A stretch of DNA of 49,523 bases from an uncultured bacterium (GTDB lineage: Bacteria; Verrucomicrobiota; Kiritimatiellia; RFP12; UBA1067): the NCBI GenBank assembly GCA_902779075.1, contig CACZAK010000050.1:1-49523 (forward strand), read 5' to 3'. The notes beneath the pieces are model-generated. The model did not search any database. It saw nothing but the letters and a program-made list of their open reading frames with translations, and was not told the DNA's origin. How positions within the stretch are numbered: the first letter of the stretch is position 1; the number at the start of each line of letters is the position of its first letter. Position numbers and translations under genes: made by a program. Shown here in pieces: positions 15,466 through 24,028 of this stretch.

Positions 15466-17112
15466 TCATTTCGGCTGTACCGCCACGTCCTTAAGTGACA
15501 GGTGTTCTGGCACTGTCTTGTCGAATACAAGGCCGAAGTGCGCGAGGCGTTTGCCAAATGCATCCGCAAAATTACGTTCTTTCTCCGTGCCGTAGTACCT
15601 GCGGCCCGCATCTGCGCAGGACTGCGCGTCCTTGCAAATCTGAAAGATAAAGTCAATTTCATGCACGTCGCACGGACTCTGGAAGCCCTTCTTCACTTTG
15701 GCGGCAAGCGGCATATCGCGCCCTTCCGACGCTTCACCAACTTCAGTCCCCTTCACGTCCTCCATCCTTTCAATGGCCTTCCGCATCATGTACGTGGAAA
15801 CTACGGTTCCAGTGCGCTCCTCCAATGCCTTGATCTTCAACCCCTCGAAAAGGTGCTTAACGTCGCGGAAGTTTCCCGGCCATTCGTACTCACAGGCAAA
15901 TGCATCAAACTCACGGCGTGCACCTTCCGTGAGAGAGAGTCCGATCCCCGCGCAGTAGCGTTCGACTATTCCGTCCAGAAGAAGCTTGCGCTGTTCCCGG
16001 TATTTTTCGGACAGCCTTTCCCGAAGCGGCGGCAGCACGACATGGCAAGAGTTGATTCGGTAAAGAAGGTCTTTCCTGAATCCAGACCTGCCATGCGAAT
16101 TTTCCCATTCCCTCGCATCGGCGGCAAGGTCGTGGTTGGTGCCAAAGACGATGCCGCATCTGACCTTTCTTGACTTCCGATCCTTCCCTGTGTCTCCAAG
16201 CCGATAATAAACCTTTTCCTCAAGGGCCGTCAACAGTTTGCCCTGCGTCTCAAGGGGCAAGTCACCAACTTCGTCAAGAAAGAGAATCCCTTCGCCCGCA
16301 CTCTCAATTAGCCCCTCCACGTCTCTGTCGCGTCCTGTATAGGCACCCTTGACGGCACCGAACAGAAGAGCATCCGCCAGCGCAGGAGAAAGAGACGCGC
16401 AGTTGCCCTGCACATAACCGTATGCGCCGTCAATGCGCTCTTCAAACGTCGGCTCTTTAAAAGGCTCCTTCCTGTCATCATATTTCGCGTTGCATATCCT
16501 CGGCAGATTACGCGTGAAAAAAGATTTGCCTGTTCCCGTCTCGCCGGTTATCAGCACATACTGCGGCACACCGGACTCGTTTTTGTGCTTCAAGACCGTA
16601 CGGACATTCTCAAGCTGGTAGGCGAGGTCATGGCTACCCAAAAGGAAAAAGTGCGTCCAGGAGGCAGGCTCCCTCGTACTCAACACCCCCAAGGAACATC
16701 CCTTCGGCCATGGACACATCTTCTCGCCGTCAAACCAGTACTTGGGAATGCCATTGAAAGCCTGCGGCAGACCTTTCTCATCAAGGACTATATATGCCAC
16801 TTCCTTCTCTGCGGCTTGAAACAACACCGCCAAGTTGTCCTCGTCAACAACCTCGCATACGGCACGAACGCGCCTCTTTTCACACTCGGCTTTGAGAAAC
16901 GCCGCATAGCGACTATTCTCCTCGGCCACCAAGAGAATCCGCGAACACGCATACTCCTCTGCCGCACGGAAAACCTTCTCCACATTTTCATAGAGGAAAC
17001 GTCCAGGCTGCTCTTGCCCGCCACTCAAGAAAGCCTCTATGAAGGAGAGATTCTGGTCTGCCTCACGGCAGAACCAGAAAAGGGCATCTTCGCCTTTCAA
17101 ATCACATTTCAT
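15466..17112 (-). CDS. RtcR-like sigma-54-dependent activator with a divergent N-terminal sensor
   Basis: 548 residues from ATG 17112 (MKCDLKGEDALFW), which has AGGGA upstream; the frame extends to 17175 without a better start. The AAA+ sigma-54 activator core: Walker A GETGTGKS (about 190-197), sigma-54 contact loop GAYTGR (256-261; canonical GAFTGA), Walker B ILFLDEVGD (about 276-284), and GFRKDLLYRIN with arginine fingers. The spacing NCASLSPALADALLFGAVKGAYTG and the C-terminus (CKDAQSCADAGRRYYG, then FADAFGKRLAHFGL) resemble RtcR, the regulator of rtcBA RNA repair, whose C-terminus carries the DNA-binding helix-turn-helix. The N-terminal ~160 residues do not look like the CARF domain of standard RtcR in sequence, though ILLVAEENS...YIVLDEKG could be part of a Rossmann-like fold. 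No rtcA/rtcB is nearby. The final Ala-to-Arg in the contact loop is unusual. Confidence 0.88.
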   Translation of the reverse strand: MKCDLKGEDALFWFCREADQNLSFIEAFLSGGQEQPGRFLYENVEKVFRAAEEYACSRILLVAEENSRYAAFLKAECEKRRVRAVCEVVDEDNLAVLFQAAEKEVAYIVLDEKGLPQAFNGIPKYWFDGEKMCPWPKGCSLGVLSTREPASWTHFFLLGSHDLAYQLENVRTVLKHKNESGVPQYVLITGETGTGKSFFTRNLPRICNAKYDDRKEPFKEPTFEERIDGAYGYVQGNCASLSPALADALLFGAVKGAYTGRDRDVEGLIESAGEGILFLDEVGDLPLETQGKLLTALEEKVYYRLGDTGKDRKSRKVRCGIVFGTNHDLAADAREWENSHGRSGFRKDLLYRINSCHVVLPPLRERLSEKYREQRKLLLDGIVERYCAGIGLSLTEGARREFDAFACEYEWPGNFRDVKHLFEGLKIKALEERTGTVVSTYMMRKAIERMEDVKGTEVGEASEGRDMPLAAKVKKGFQSPCDVHEIDFIFQICKDAQSCADAGRRYYGTEKERNFADAFGKRLAHFGLVFDKTVPEHLSLKDVAVQPK

Positions 17113-17146
17113 ATAACAATCCCTATTCTTGGTAGAAACGGCGTAT

Positions 17147-17175
17147 ATATTATCATACAATCGCAGATCCGTCAA
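17147..17175 (-). promoter_or_regulatory. Sigma-70-type promoter of the activator gene
   Basis: -35 TTGACG (17170-17175), 17-base spacer, -10 TAATAT (17147-17152), 34 bases before the ATG at 17112. The activator is therefore probably made constitutively, as expected for a regulator held inactive until induced. Confidence 0.6.
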
Positions 17176-17230
17176 ACCACATATCTATAAAAATCAATTC
17201 AGTATAGTGAAACAATGCGCTTTTCTATTT

Positions 17231-17246
17231 TGGCATGGCAAGTGCT
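17231..17246 (+). promoter_or_regulatory. Sigma-54 (-24/-12) promoter, second copy
   Basis: TGGCATGGCAAGTGCT has the GG and GC with the required ten-base spacing and agrees with the consensus except at two secondary positions. A longer reading frame beginning at 17235 would start inside this element; the real start is at 17277 after AAAGGAAG. An imperfect CTATA...TATAG pair lies at about 17185-17207. Confidence 0.7.
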
Positions 17247-17276
17247 CCCAGATTCACAAAAGAGAAAGGAAGAAAA

Positions 17277-17681
17277 ATGGATGCAGATGACATCATCAAC
17301 ACCTATAAGGACAAGTTGGGAGACACCCCGTCCCTGGAATCGATTGAGAGCGAGCGAGAGGAGACTTTGAAAAAAGTCTTTAACGCGAAAGCTCTTGTAC
17401 GATTAAAGGACAAAATTGTTGCTGCCTATCAAATCCTGCGCGACGACGTATGCGGGAAACGCAAGATACCAGCCTCGAAGATAGCGTTGCTCGCGGGTGG
17501 CCTTGCCTATCTTGCATTGCCACTTGACATTGTATGCGACGTGATTCCAGTTGTTGGACTTGTTGACGACGCAATTGTCCTGACATGGATATTCTCCCAG
17601 TGCGCAGATGTTTTCAAAAGCAGTCCCGCACAGCCGCAGGATATGGTATACTCTTCGCCGTCAAAGCGAAAGGATAATTAA
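17277..17681 (+). CDS. YkvA/DUF1232 family protein (3 of 3)
   Basis: 134 residues from MDADDIINTYKDKLG. The core LAYLALPLDIVCDVIPVVGL, then VDDAIVLTWIFSQCADVF, is closely similar to the protein encoded at 15055-15444, so the two are recent paralogues. The start is set by that alignment and AAAGGAAG. It lies about 20 bases after the predicted start site of the second sigma-54 promoter. Its stop abuts the ATG of the sirtuin gene (TAAATG), so the two are almost certainly one transcript. Confidence 0.88.
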   Translation: MDADDIINTYKDKLGDTPSLESIESEREETLKKVFNAKALVRLKDKIVAAYQILRDDVCGKRKIPASKIALLAGGLAYLALPLDIVCDVIPVVGLVDDAIVLTWIFSQCADVFKSSPAQPQDMVYSSPSKRKDN

Positions 17682-18404
17682 ATGGAGAAATTGATTGACG
17701 CGCTGAAGACCAGTCCCTGCACGGTCGCGATGACCGGTGCCGGCATTTCCACTCTATGCGGAATTCCCGACTTCCGCGGTCCGCAGGGACTCTACAAGCA
17801 GCCGGATGCCGAACGCATCTTCGACATTGACTGGTTCGACCGCGACCCGTCCATATACTATCGCGGCGCACGCGAGCTCGTCTACGGCCTACGGCAGTTC
17901 CAGCCTGGTCCCGTACACCGCGCGCTGAAGCACCTTGAGGATCTCGGCAAGCTCGCGGGCATCGTCACGCAGAACATCGACATGCTCCACCAGAAGGCAG
18001 GATCGTCCAATGTATGGGAGGTCCACGGCTCTGGCGTGTACCACCACTGCCGCCGCTGCGGCGACGAGAAAACCTTTGAGCAAATCTGCGCGATGCTCGA
18101 CGCCGGTGCCGAAGTGCCGCGTTGCAAATGCGGCGGACCCTACAAGCCCGACATCACATTCTTCGGCGAGATGCTTCCCGAAAAGGCATTCGCCACCGCG
18201 CAGGAACTCGCCATCCGCGCAAAGGTGATGCTCGTTCTGGGTACGTCGCTCACCGTGTTCCCGGCAGCGGGACTTCCCCGTCTAACGCTTCAGGCTGGCG
18301 GAAAGGTGTTCATCGTAAACGGACAGCCCACGCCGCTCGACGACTTCGCGGTCGCGCGCTACGATGACCTTCAGACGTTCGCGGACGCCGTCCTCGCGAT
18401 GTGA
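17682..18404 (+). CDS. cobB: NAD+-dependent protein deacylase, sirtuin (Sir2/CobB family)
   Basis: 240 residues with the full sirtuin signature: MTGAGISTLCGIPDFRG, TQNIDMLHQKAG with the NAD-contacting N and D, VHGS with the catalytic His, a zinc site CRRCG...CKCGG, ITFFGEMLP, and GTSLTVFPA. It removes acyl groups from lysine using NAD+, releasing nicotinamide and O-acyl-ADP-ribose, in the cytosol. It begins immediately at the YkvA stop and is the last gene of the unit behind the sigma-54 promoter at 17231. A housekeeping-type sirtuin under sigma-54 control would be unusual. The next gene is on the other strand. Confidence 0.93.
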   Translation: MEKLIDALKTSPCTVAMTGAGISTLCGIPDFRGPQGLYKQPDAERIFDIDWFDRDPSIYYRGARELVYGLRQFQPGPVHRALKHLEDLGKLAGIVTQNIDMLHQKAGSSNVWEVHGSGVYHHCRRCGDEKTFEQICAMLDAGAEVPRCKCGGPYKPDITFFGEMLPEKAFATAQELAIRAKVMLVLGTSLTVFPAAGLPRLTLQAGGKVFIVNGQPTPLDDFAVARYDDLQTFADAVLAM

Positions 18405-18411
18405 CCGCGCG

Positions 18412-19194
18412 TCAGCGCGTCTCGTCAAGCGGTTCGGGCGTGCTGGACCTGAGGAGGCTTGCGGGGTTGGCGCGGATCTCGTCCGTAAACGCCCTCAGCC
18501 CGATCGAAGCCTCGCGCACGTTGTCCATGATCTCGCCCACGTTGCCCTTCTGCGCCTGGATGAGGGTTGTTATGTCCTGTAGGAGTATGTTTGCGGTGCC
18601 TGTCACCTCCACCACGTTACTCCAGGCCGTGACGAAATCCATGCGATTGAGCTGATCGAGGATCTGCGTGACCGAGTCGGCCGCGCTCTGGAGGAATGCG
18701 GGCTCCGGCGGAATCACGATGTGCTTCGGGCGCCAGCTGATCTTCTCGTCCTCGCGCTTGATTTTCGGGAAATTGAGCTCTATCTTGGATAACCCCGTCA
18801 CGCCGGAGGAGGAGACGGTGGCGTGCAGGCCGCGCTCGACAAGGCGCGCGAGCGCCTCGTTAACGTGGGAATCCTTGCCGCCGAGGCGGAAACGCCGTTT
18901 GTCGAGTGCGAGTTCCACGTAGATCTGTCGGCGGTCGTTGGGGTTTCCGATGTCTTCGTACTCCGCGCCGATGAAGGAAATGCGCCGCACGGTCCCCACG
19001 TGTACGCCGCGGAAGTTGACGGCGCTACCAACGTCCAGCCCCGAGACGGGGTACGAGAAATGCGTCTCGGCTATGAACTCGTGCCGCTCCGCGCCGAAGC
19101 CGCCGAGGTAGACGAGCGTACCGACGACGAGGGCGATGCCGGCGAGGATAAAGAAGCCGATTTTGGCGTAGTTGGGTTGGCTGTCTGCTGCCAT
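18412..19194 (-). CDS. mlaD: MlaD-type MCE-domain substrate-binding protein
   Basis: 260 residues: short cytoplasmic start, a membrane anchor (IGFFILAGIALVVGTLVYL), then an MCE domain (about 35-145) with FSYPVSGLDVGSAVNFRGVH and VGTVRRISF and the ATVSSSGVTGLSKIELNF region. The C-terminal ~100 residues are helical (SAADSVTQILDQLNRMDF and on). MlaD-type proteins form a hexameric ring in the inner membrane that hands phospholipids between membranes. It is the third gene of an mlaE-mlaF-mlaD operon, its ATG overlapping the mlaF stop (TAATG). Confidence 0.92.
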   Translation of the reverse strand: MAADSQPNYAKIGFFILAGIALVVGTLVYLGGFGAERHEFIAETHFSYPVSGLDVGSAVNFRGVHVGTVRRISFIGAEYEDIGNPNDRRQIYVELALDKRRFRLGGKDSHVNEALARLVERGLHATVSSSGVTGLSKIELNFPKIKREDEKISWRPKHIVIPPEPAFLQSAADSVTQILDQLNRMDFVTAWSNVVEVTGTANILLQDITTLIQAQKGNVGEIMDNVREASIGLRAFTDEIRANPASLLRSSTPEPLDETR

Positions 19195-19934
19195 TATGCA
19201 CCTCCACGTGTGAAGAACTTGCGGACAAAGGGATCGGACGACCCGTCGCGCAGGTCGGCGGGGCGGCCAAGCGCCACCATCGCCTTGCGCGCGCGGTCAA
19301 ACATCGCGCAACGGTCCGCGATTTTGAAAATGCTGGGCAATTCGTGCGTGACGACCACGAAAGTGACGCCGCGCGTATCGCGCAGACGCAGGATGAGGTC
19401 GTCTAGCGCGCTTGAGGTGAGCGGATCGAGGCCTGCGCTCGGCTCGTCAAGGAAGAGTATCTCGGGTTCGAGGGCGAGTGCGCGCGCAATCGCCGCGCGC
19501 TTCTTCATGCCGCCGGAAAGGTCGTTCGGCATCTTCTCCGCCGCTTCGCGCAGTCCCACGAGGTCGAGCTGCATGAGCGCAAGCGTGCGGCGCGCCGCCG
19601 CTGGAAGGCGCGTGAACTCCTCCAGTGGCAGCATCACGTTTTCAAGCACGTTCATCGACCCAAATAGCGCGCCAGATTGGTACATAACGCCGATTTTCCG
19701 CAATATTCTCGCACGATTCGCAGGATTCATCTCTAACCCCGCCACGGAAACCTTACCGCCAAGCACGGGGTTCAACCCGATCAAATGCTTCATGATCGTT
19801 GACTTGCCGCAACCGCTACCACCGAGAAGCGCAAACACCTCCCCGCGCGACACGGAGAAGTTCACGTCGTGCAGAACGGGGACGCCGACATATCCCGCGT
19901 CCAGATGCTCTACCTCTATAACAGTATCGGCCAT
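19194..19934 (-). CDS. mlaF: MlaF-type ABC transporter ATP-binding protein
   Basis: 246 residues. Walker A GGSGCGKST, signature LSGGMKKRAAIARALAL, Walker B EILFLDEPSAGLDP, and the H-loop VVTHE are all present. The MlaF-type SGGMKKR form, with Met-Lys-Lys-Arg after SGG, is typical of lipid-transport (Mla/Mce) ATPases. It drives the MlaE permease. It is 3 bases from mlaE upstream and overlaps mlaD downstream. Confidence 0.94.
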   Translation of the reverse strand: MADTVIEVEHLDAGYVGVPVLHDVNFSVSRGEVFALLGGSGCGKSTIMKHLIGLNPVLGGKVSVAGLEMNPANRARILRKIGVMYQSGALFGSMNVLENVMLPLEEFTRLPAAARRTLALMQLDLVGLREAAEKMPNDLSGGMKKRAAIARALALEPEILFLDEPSAGLDPLTSSALDDLILRLRDTRGVTFVVVTHELPSIFKIADRCAMFDRARKAMVALGRPADLRDGSSDPFVRKFFTRGGA

Positions 19935-19937
19935 GCG

Positions 19938-21017
19938 TCACACCCCCAGCAGATAGCATACGACGGCGAGAAGCCCGTCGGTTACGGCGATGGCCACGAT
20001 TCCGCCCACCACGGCGGCCGTGGCGGCCACGCCCACGCCGTCCGCAGTGTTGCGCGTGCGCATCCCCGCCGAACAGCCGATGAGGCCCACGAGGAATCCG
20101 AACAGCGCGGCCTTTCCAAGTCCGAACAGAATCATGAACAGCGAAGCCGCAGAGGTCACATGACTCCAGTATACGACCGGCGGCACGCGCATCAGCTGCA
20201 GCACGATCGACCCTCCCACGAGGCCAGCAAGCTCCGCGAAAATCGTAAGCACGGGCATCGCGAGCGTCGCGGCCACAACGCGCGGCATCACGAGGAACCG
20301 GACGGGCGGCAGACCGAGCGTCGTGAGCGCGTCGAGTTCCTCGTCCACCTTCATCGTGCCGATTTCTGCGGCGAACGCGCTGCCGCTGCGTCCGGCGAGG
20401 ATGATCGCCGTCACGAGCGGACCGAGTTCGCGGAAGAGCCCGATCGCGATGAGATCCGCCACGTACACCTCCACGCCGAACGTCCTGAGCGACGCCGCGC
20501 TCTCGAAGGCAAGGATGAGACCGAGGAGGAAACCGATTGCCGTGGTGATTGGCAGGCCGTCAAAACCAGCCCGTTCAAAGGCGAGCGATGCGTCGCGGAA
20601 ACGGAACCGACGCGGGTGGACGATCATGGACAGCGCGTTGGCAAACGTCTCGCCGAGGAACGTGCAGTTCGCGTGAGCGGCCGCACACCAGTTGCAGACC
20701 CCCTGCCCCACGGCCACCAGGAACGGACGGTGTCGGCGGCGCGCAGGCGCAGCGCCGTCGTATGCGTTGAAATCGTAGCGCGCGCGGATGGGAGCGAGCA
20801 GTCCCTGCGGGTCAACGGCCTCCAGCCGCGCGGCGCGCGCGGCGACATGGCGGTCTAGCGCGACGAAAAACGCCTCGAACGCGGCCGTTACGCTCGTCAG
20901 CGCCGACACGTCGAGCACCACGACCTCGCCGCCCCTCAGGCGGTCCACGTGACGCAGATCGCCCCAATGGCGGGCAATCGAATCCGCATCGGCGGCTTTG
21001 ACGACGATTGGCTTCAC
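19938..21017 (-). CDS. mlaE: MlaE-type permease with N-terminal STAS-like domain
   Basis: 359 residues starting at GTG 21017 with GGTGAGG upstream. The N-terminal ~85 residues (VVVLDVSALTSVTAAFEAFF) look like a STAS domain, which in E. coli is a separate protein, MlaB; fusion to the permease is common outside enterobacteria. The permease part has the conserved FRELGPLVTAIILAGRSGSAFAAEIGTM region and several membrane helices ending VAITDGLLAVVCYLL-like. It forms the transmembrane channel of a phospholipid transporter with MlaF and MlaD. It starts 7 bases after the surface-protein stop, so it may share a transcript with the genes upstream. Confidence 0.92.
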   Translation of the reverse strand: MKPIVVKAADADSIARHWGDLRHVDRLRGGEVVVLDVSALTSVTAAFEAFFVALDRHVAARAARLEAVDPQGLLAPIRARYDFNAYDGAAPARRRHRPFLVAVGQGVCNWCAAAHANCTFLGETFANALSMIVHPRRFRFRDASLAFERAGFDGLPITTAIGFLLGLILAFESAASLRTFGVEVYVADLIAIGLFRELGPLVTAIILAGRSGSAFAAEIGTMKVDEELDALTTLGLPPVRFLVMPRVVAATLAMPVLTIFAELAGLVGGSIVLQLMRVPPVVYWSHVTSAASLFMILFGLGKAALFGFLVGLIGCSAGMRTRNTADGVGVAATAAVVGGIVAIAVTDGLLAVVCYLLGV

Positions 21018-21024
21018 TCCGCCC

Positions 21025-23982
21025 TCACCTCACCGTCACAGGGGCTGCGCCGACCTTCTTGATGGTCGCCGTGCCATAGCCTACGCCGTCCAGAATGGCT
21101 CCATTCACAGTAGCCGTGTACTTCTTAGACTTCCCCGCCTCAGTGACGGAAAATACCTTGAAGCGACCTTTGAACGTCCCCTTCGCCGCCGACGCGGACA
21201 ACTTGAGCCCGGAGGGGTTGTCGCTTTCAGACTCATCGCTGTAGCCGCCATCCTCCGCGCTGAACTTCACCTTACCGGCCTTCGGCGTGTTCCATCTCGA
21301 GCCGGAAACAGAAACCTCCACATCCGAAGGCAACAAGTCGTCCGCCGCCGCGATATCGTCAAAGGAATTCTCGAGCGAGAACGTGGCGCTCTGCGAAATC
21401 CCCTCCGCCATTCCAGCCCCCTCCACCTCTAGCTCCGAAACGAACGGCACGACTGTGTTGATCCACTGTGAAGCGACTGACGCGGACACGCCCTCATCCG
21501 AAAAAGCCATGAGAAAACCAAATCCGCCCTTCTTGCCAGAATAAAGCGGCACGACCACCGGCAGCAGGCAATGATCGTCGAAGACCGCCATTCGGCCCGA
21601 ATAGGACACCCTAGTACCATCTGGCATCGTCCCCGACACGCGGGTTCTGCCGTTAGCCCTCACCTGCACGGACAGTCCCAGGTAGCCGTTGCCGAGGCTT
21701 GATTCATCCGAATCCGCCTTCAGCGCCACAACGTAATTTCCCCTCCAGTCGTTCCCCACAGCATTGGCCTTCGTACGGTCGAGATACGTCTTTTTGCCGA
21801 AGATGTCTCGTGCGCCGAGAACCGAGTAGCTACCAAACGCCCCCTCCATGTCGCTGCCGCTAAGCGACACGTCAAGCTCACGTTCGTCGGACTTCGTGGA
21901 GACCGTCAAAGTGCCTGAAAGGTCTTCACCCAGCGTACCCTTCAACTTGATTTTTCCCTCTCCGAGCAGAACAAGCGTCGCCGAGGCCGTGACGTTCGTC
22001 TCCTCTTCCGCCCGGCTCCATCGTGCCTTGGACGTCTTCAACTGGATAGTTCCAGCCATATCCCCGTCGCTGTTCAGCAGATAGCCGACGTATGAATGCG
22101 TCTTGGCAAAATCGTACTCTACGTCGGCGAGGCTTTCAGGATCGTCGTCTCTATGCCAGTGAGCGTAGAAATGAAGCGGCTTGTCCACGATTATCCCAGC
22201 GGCATCGTCATCCCCTATCTCCGTGCCGCCGTACGGCTTCGTGAACCAGCCAAGAAACGTGTACCCGTCGTTGACATTCTCCGGCTCATCAGGAAGCGAT
22301 TCTAACGTCCGTCCGGGAACGTAGTATTGGACGATAGCCGAGCTTGAAACTCCCTGCGTGGCCCAGAACGTTACCCGGTGCAGCGGCTGCGTAACCCACA
22401 GCAGCACTCGCCTTGAATACGCGCCCTCTGGCCATGGGGCAAAAACAATTCCCGTGGCCTCTTCGCCGTTATCGGCATCAGTGCCGGCGTTATTTGCGGC
22501 GTCATTTGCGGCGTCATTTGCGGCATCGCCCGTATCGCCCGCATCGACCGCATCACCATTTCCACTGGCTTCGCCGCTACTGGAAGATGTTACGGTTTGA
22601 TACGTCACCTCCTTCGTCGGCCAGCCAGTTCTGACGCTAAGTATGCCTGAAATGAGGGATGCGGGCGCCCCGGCATACAGTGCCTCGCCCGCTTCCGGAC
22701 AGTTGCCGAGGTAACGCACGATCTTCAGGTTAGGACAGTTGGTAAACACATACGAGCCCATCTCATCGACGCTTTCAGGAATCGTTATGCCGGGTGCAAG
22801 GCCCGTGCAACCGGCGAAGGCGCACGTGCCAATAGACGTGACGCCGAATGGGATCACGATGTTGGTCACTGAGGAACAGCCGGAAAACGCGCGCTCGCCA
22901 ATCTTGTCCACCTCGTTGGTTCCAAGTCTGGAGGGAATCGTCAAAGTTCCCTTCACCGACGTGTCCACTGCTGCAACATAGGTGTCGCCAGACCTGTTCA
23001 AAATCGTAGCCCCCCCGTTGTCCACCGTATAATGCCAAAGCACGCCGTTGACTTCCTGGGTGTGAACCGTTACTTGAGAAATCTTCCAGTTTGCATAAAG
23101 CGTAGTAGTAGTGCCAACAGCTGTCAAATTTGAAACTACAGCACGATCCGCATACGCGACCGCCCCCGTAGGCGACATTGCCCAACCAGTGAAATCATAT
23201 CCACTGCGCGTAAATTTATTAGCGGTAAGAGCCTGCGCCACGTCTTTTGCAATTGTCTGATTCGACATCGTGCCCTTACCGCCGTTGGAGTTGAAGGCCA
23301 CGAAGTAAGAGTTTGTCGCAGCTGACACATTGTTGGTTGACGACTGCGTATTGGCCCTCCATCGGGCGTACAGTTTCTTGTACCCCACGCACACCAGCGT
23401 GTTAGTAGTGATATATACATTGTTCGAAGCCGCCGTGCTCCAGCCCGTATGTACGTAGTTCGTACGCGTGGCCTTGGGGAGCCAGCCATACTTTTGTCCC
23501 GGAATATATGTCATCTTGTTCGTGGACACCGTTCCGCCGTTGCCGACGAAAGTCACTGTGAAATCATCAAACTCGCCCAACCACACAGCGTAACTAGCGC
23601 CTTTCCTGTAAGTTGCGGCAGAGATGTTGAGCACGTATGGCGTCGAGGTGTTGAATGTCCAGTTCTTGCGTTCCGCCGAAAGAGCAATCCCATCCCCCTC
23701 GCCGCCCACTTCCTCCCTGGACAGCGTCGCGCGAAACACGGATCCAGTCCCCATGTAAGTATATATGGCGGCTGGCAACGGCCCGTAATTTTTGTCTACG
23801 CTAAACGACACCCAATGCTTGCTGCTGGCAGACGACACGGTTCCCGTAATCACGGCCGGTAAAGTTATTTGCCTGTCAATCTTGACCGGGGCATCATCGA
23901 GTGGAGCGGCATAATAGTTTTCCGCCTGGACGGCGAACGCCGAGGCGAACAGGAGCCATGCCACGAGGAAGCCTTTATTCAT
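21025..23982 (-). CDS. Large secreted surface protein with InlB-type repeats and BspA-like leucine-rich repeats
   Basis: 985 residues from ATG 23982 with AGGAGAAGG upstream; a longer frame to 24354 runs into the secretin gene and is not used. MNKGFLVAWLLFASAFAVQA is a signal peptide. Two to three Listeria-Bacteroides (InlB B) repeats follow: FTVTFVGNGGTVSTNKMTYI...LYARW, YFVAFNSNGGKGTMSNQTI...LYANW, and LGWFTKPYGGTEIGDDD...FYAHW. Between them are BspA-type leucine-rich repeats (IGERAFSGCSSVTNIVIPFG, SIGTCAFAGCTGL, EMGSYVFTNCPNL) and an Asn/Asp/Ala linker of repeated DAAND units. The C-terminal third is beta-rich, ending KKYTATVNGAILDGVGYGTA-like, a module I associate with PVC surface proteins. 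Probably displayed or exported by the adjacent secretion genes (inference). Confidence 0.88.
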   Translation of the reverse strand: MNKGFLVAWLLFASAFAVQAENYYAAPLDDAPVKIDRQITLPAVITGTVSSASSKHWVSFSVDKNYGPLPAAIYTYMGTGSVFRATLSREEVGGEGDGIALSAERKNWTFNTSTPYVLNISAATYRKGASYAVWLGEFDDFTVTFVGNGGTVSTNKMTYIPGQKYGWLPKATRTNYVHTGWSTAASNNVYITTNTLVCVGYKKLYARWRANTQSSTNNVSAATNSYFVAFNSNGGKGTMSNQTIAKDVAQALTANKFTRSGYDFTGWAMSPTGAVAYADRAVVSNLTAVGTTTTLYANWKISQVTVHTQEVNGVLWHYTVDNGGATILNRSGDTYVAAVDTSVKGTLTIPSRLGTNEVDKIGERAFSGCSSVTNIVIPFGVTSIGTCAFAGCTGLAPGITIPESVDEMGSYVFTNCPNLKIVRYLGNCPEAGEALYAGAPASLISGILSVRTGWPTKEVTYQTVTSSSSGEASGNGDAVDAGDTGDAANDAANDAANNAGTDADNGEEATGIVFAPWPEGAYSRRVLLWVTQPLHRVTFWATQGVSSSAIVQYYVPGRTLESLPDEPENVNDGYTFLGWFTKPYGGTEIGDDDAAGIIVDKPLHFYAHWHRDDDPESLADVEYDFAKTHSYVGYLLNSDGDMAGTIQLKTSKARWSRAEEETNVTASATLVLLGEGKIKLKGTLGEDLSGTLTVSTKSDERELDVSLSGSDMEGAFGSYSVLGARDIFGKKTYLDRTKANAVGNDWRGNYVVALKADSDESSLGNGYLGLSVQVRANGRTRVSGTMPDGTRVSYSGRMAVFDDHCLLPVVVPLYSGKKGGFGFLMAFSDEGVSASVASQWINTVVPFVSELEVEGAGMAEGISQSATFSLENSFDDIAAADDLLPSDVEVSVSGSRWNTPKAGKVKFSAEDGGYSDESESDNPSGLKLSASAAKGTFKGRFKVFSVTEAGKSKKYTATVNGAILDGVGYGTATIKKVGAAPVTVR

Positions 23983-24028
23983 TTGTCCTTCTCCTTTCGT
24001 CTCGGCGTCATGCCGCATTCGGCGGCCA

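Noticed and set aside
17235..17276. Longer N-terminus for the third YkvA gene
   Set aside because: The ATG at 17235 lies inside the -24/-12 element, and the paralogue aligns from the ATG at 17277, which has its own ribosome site.
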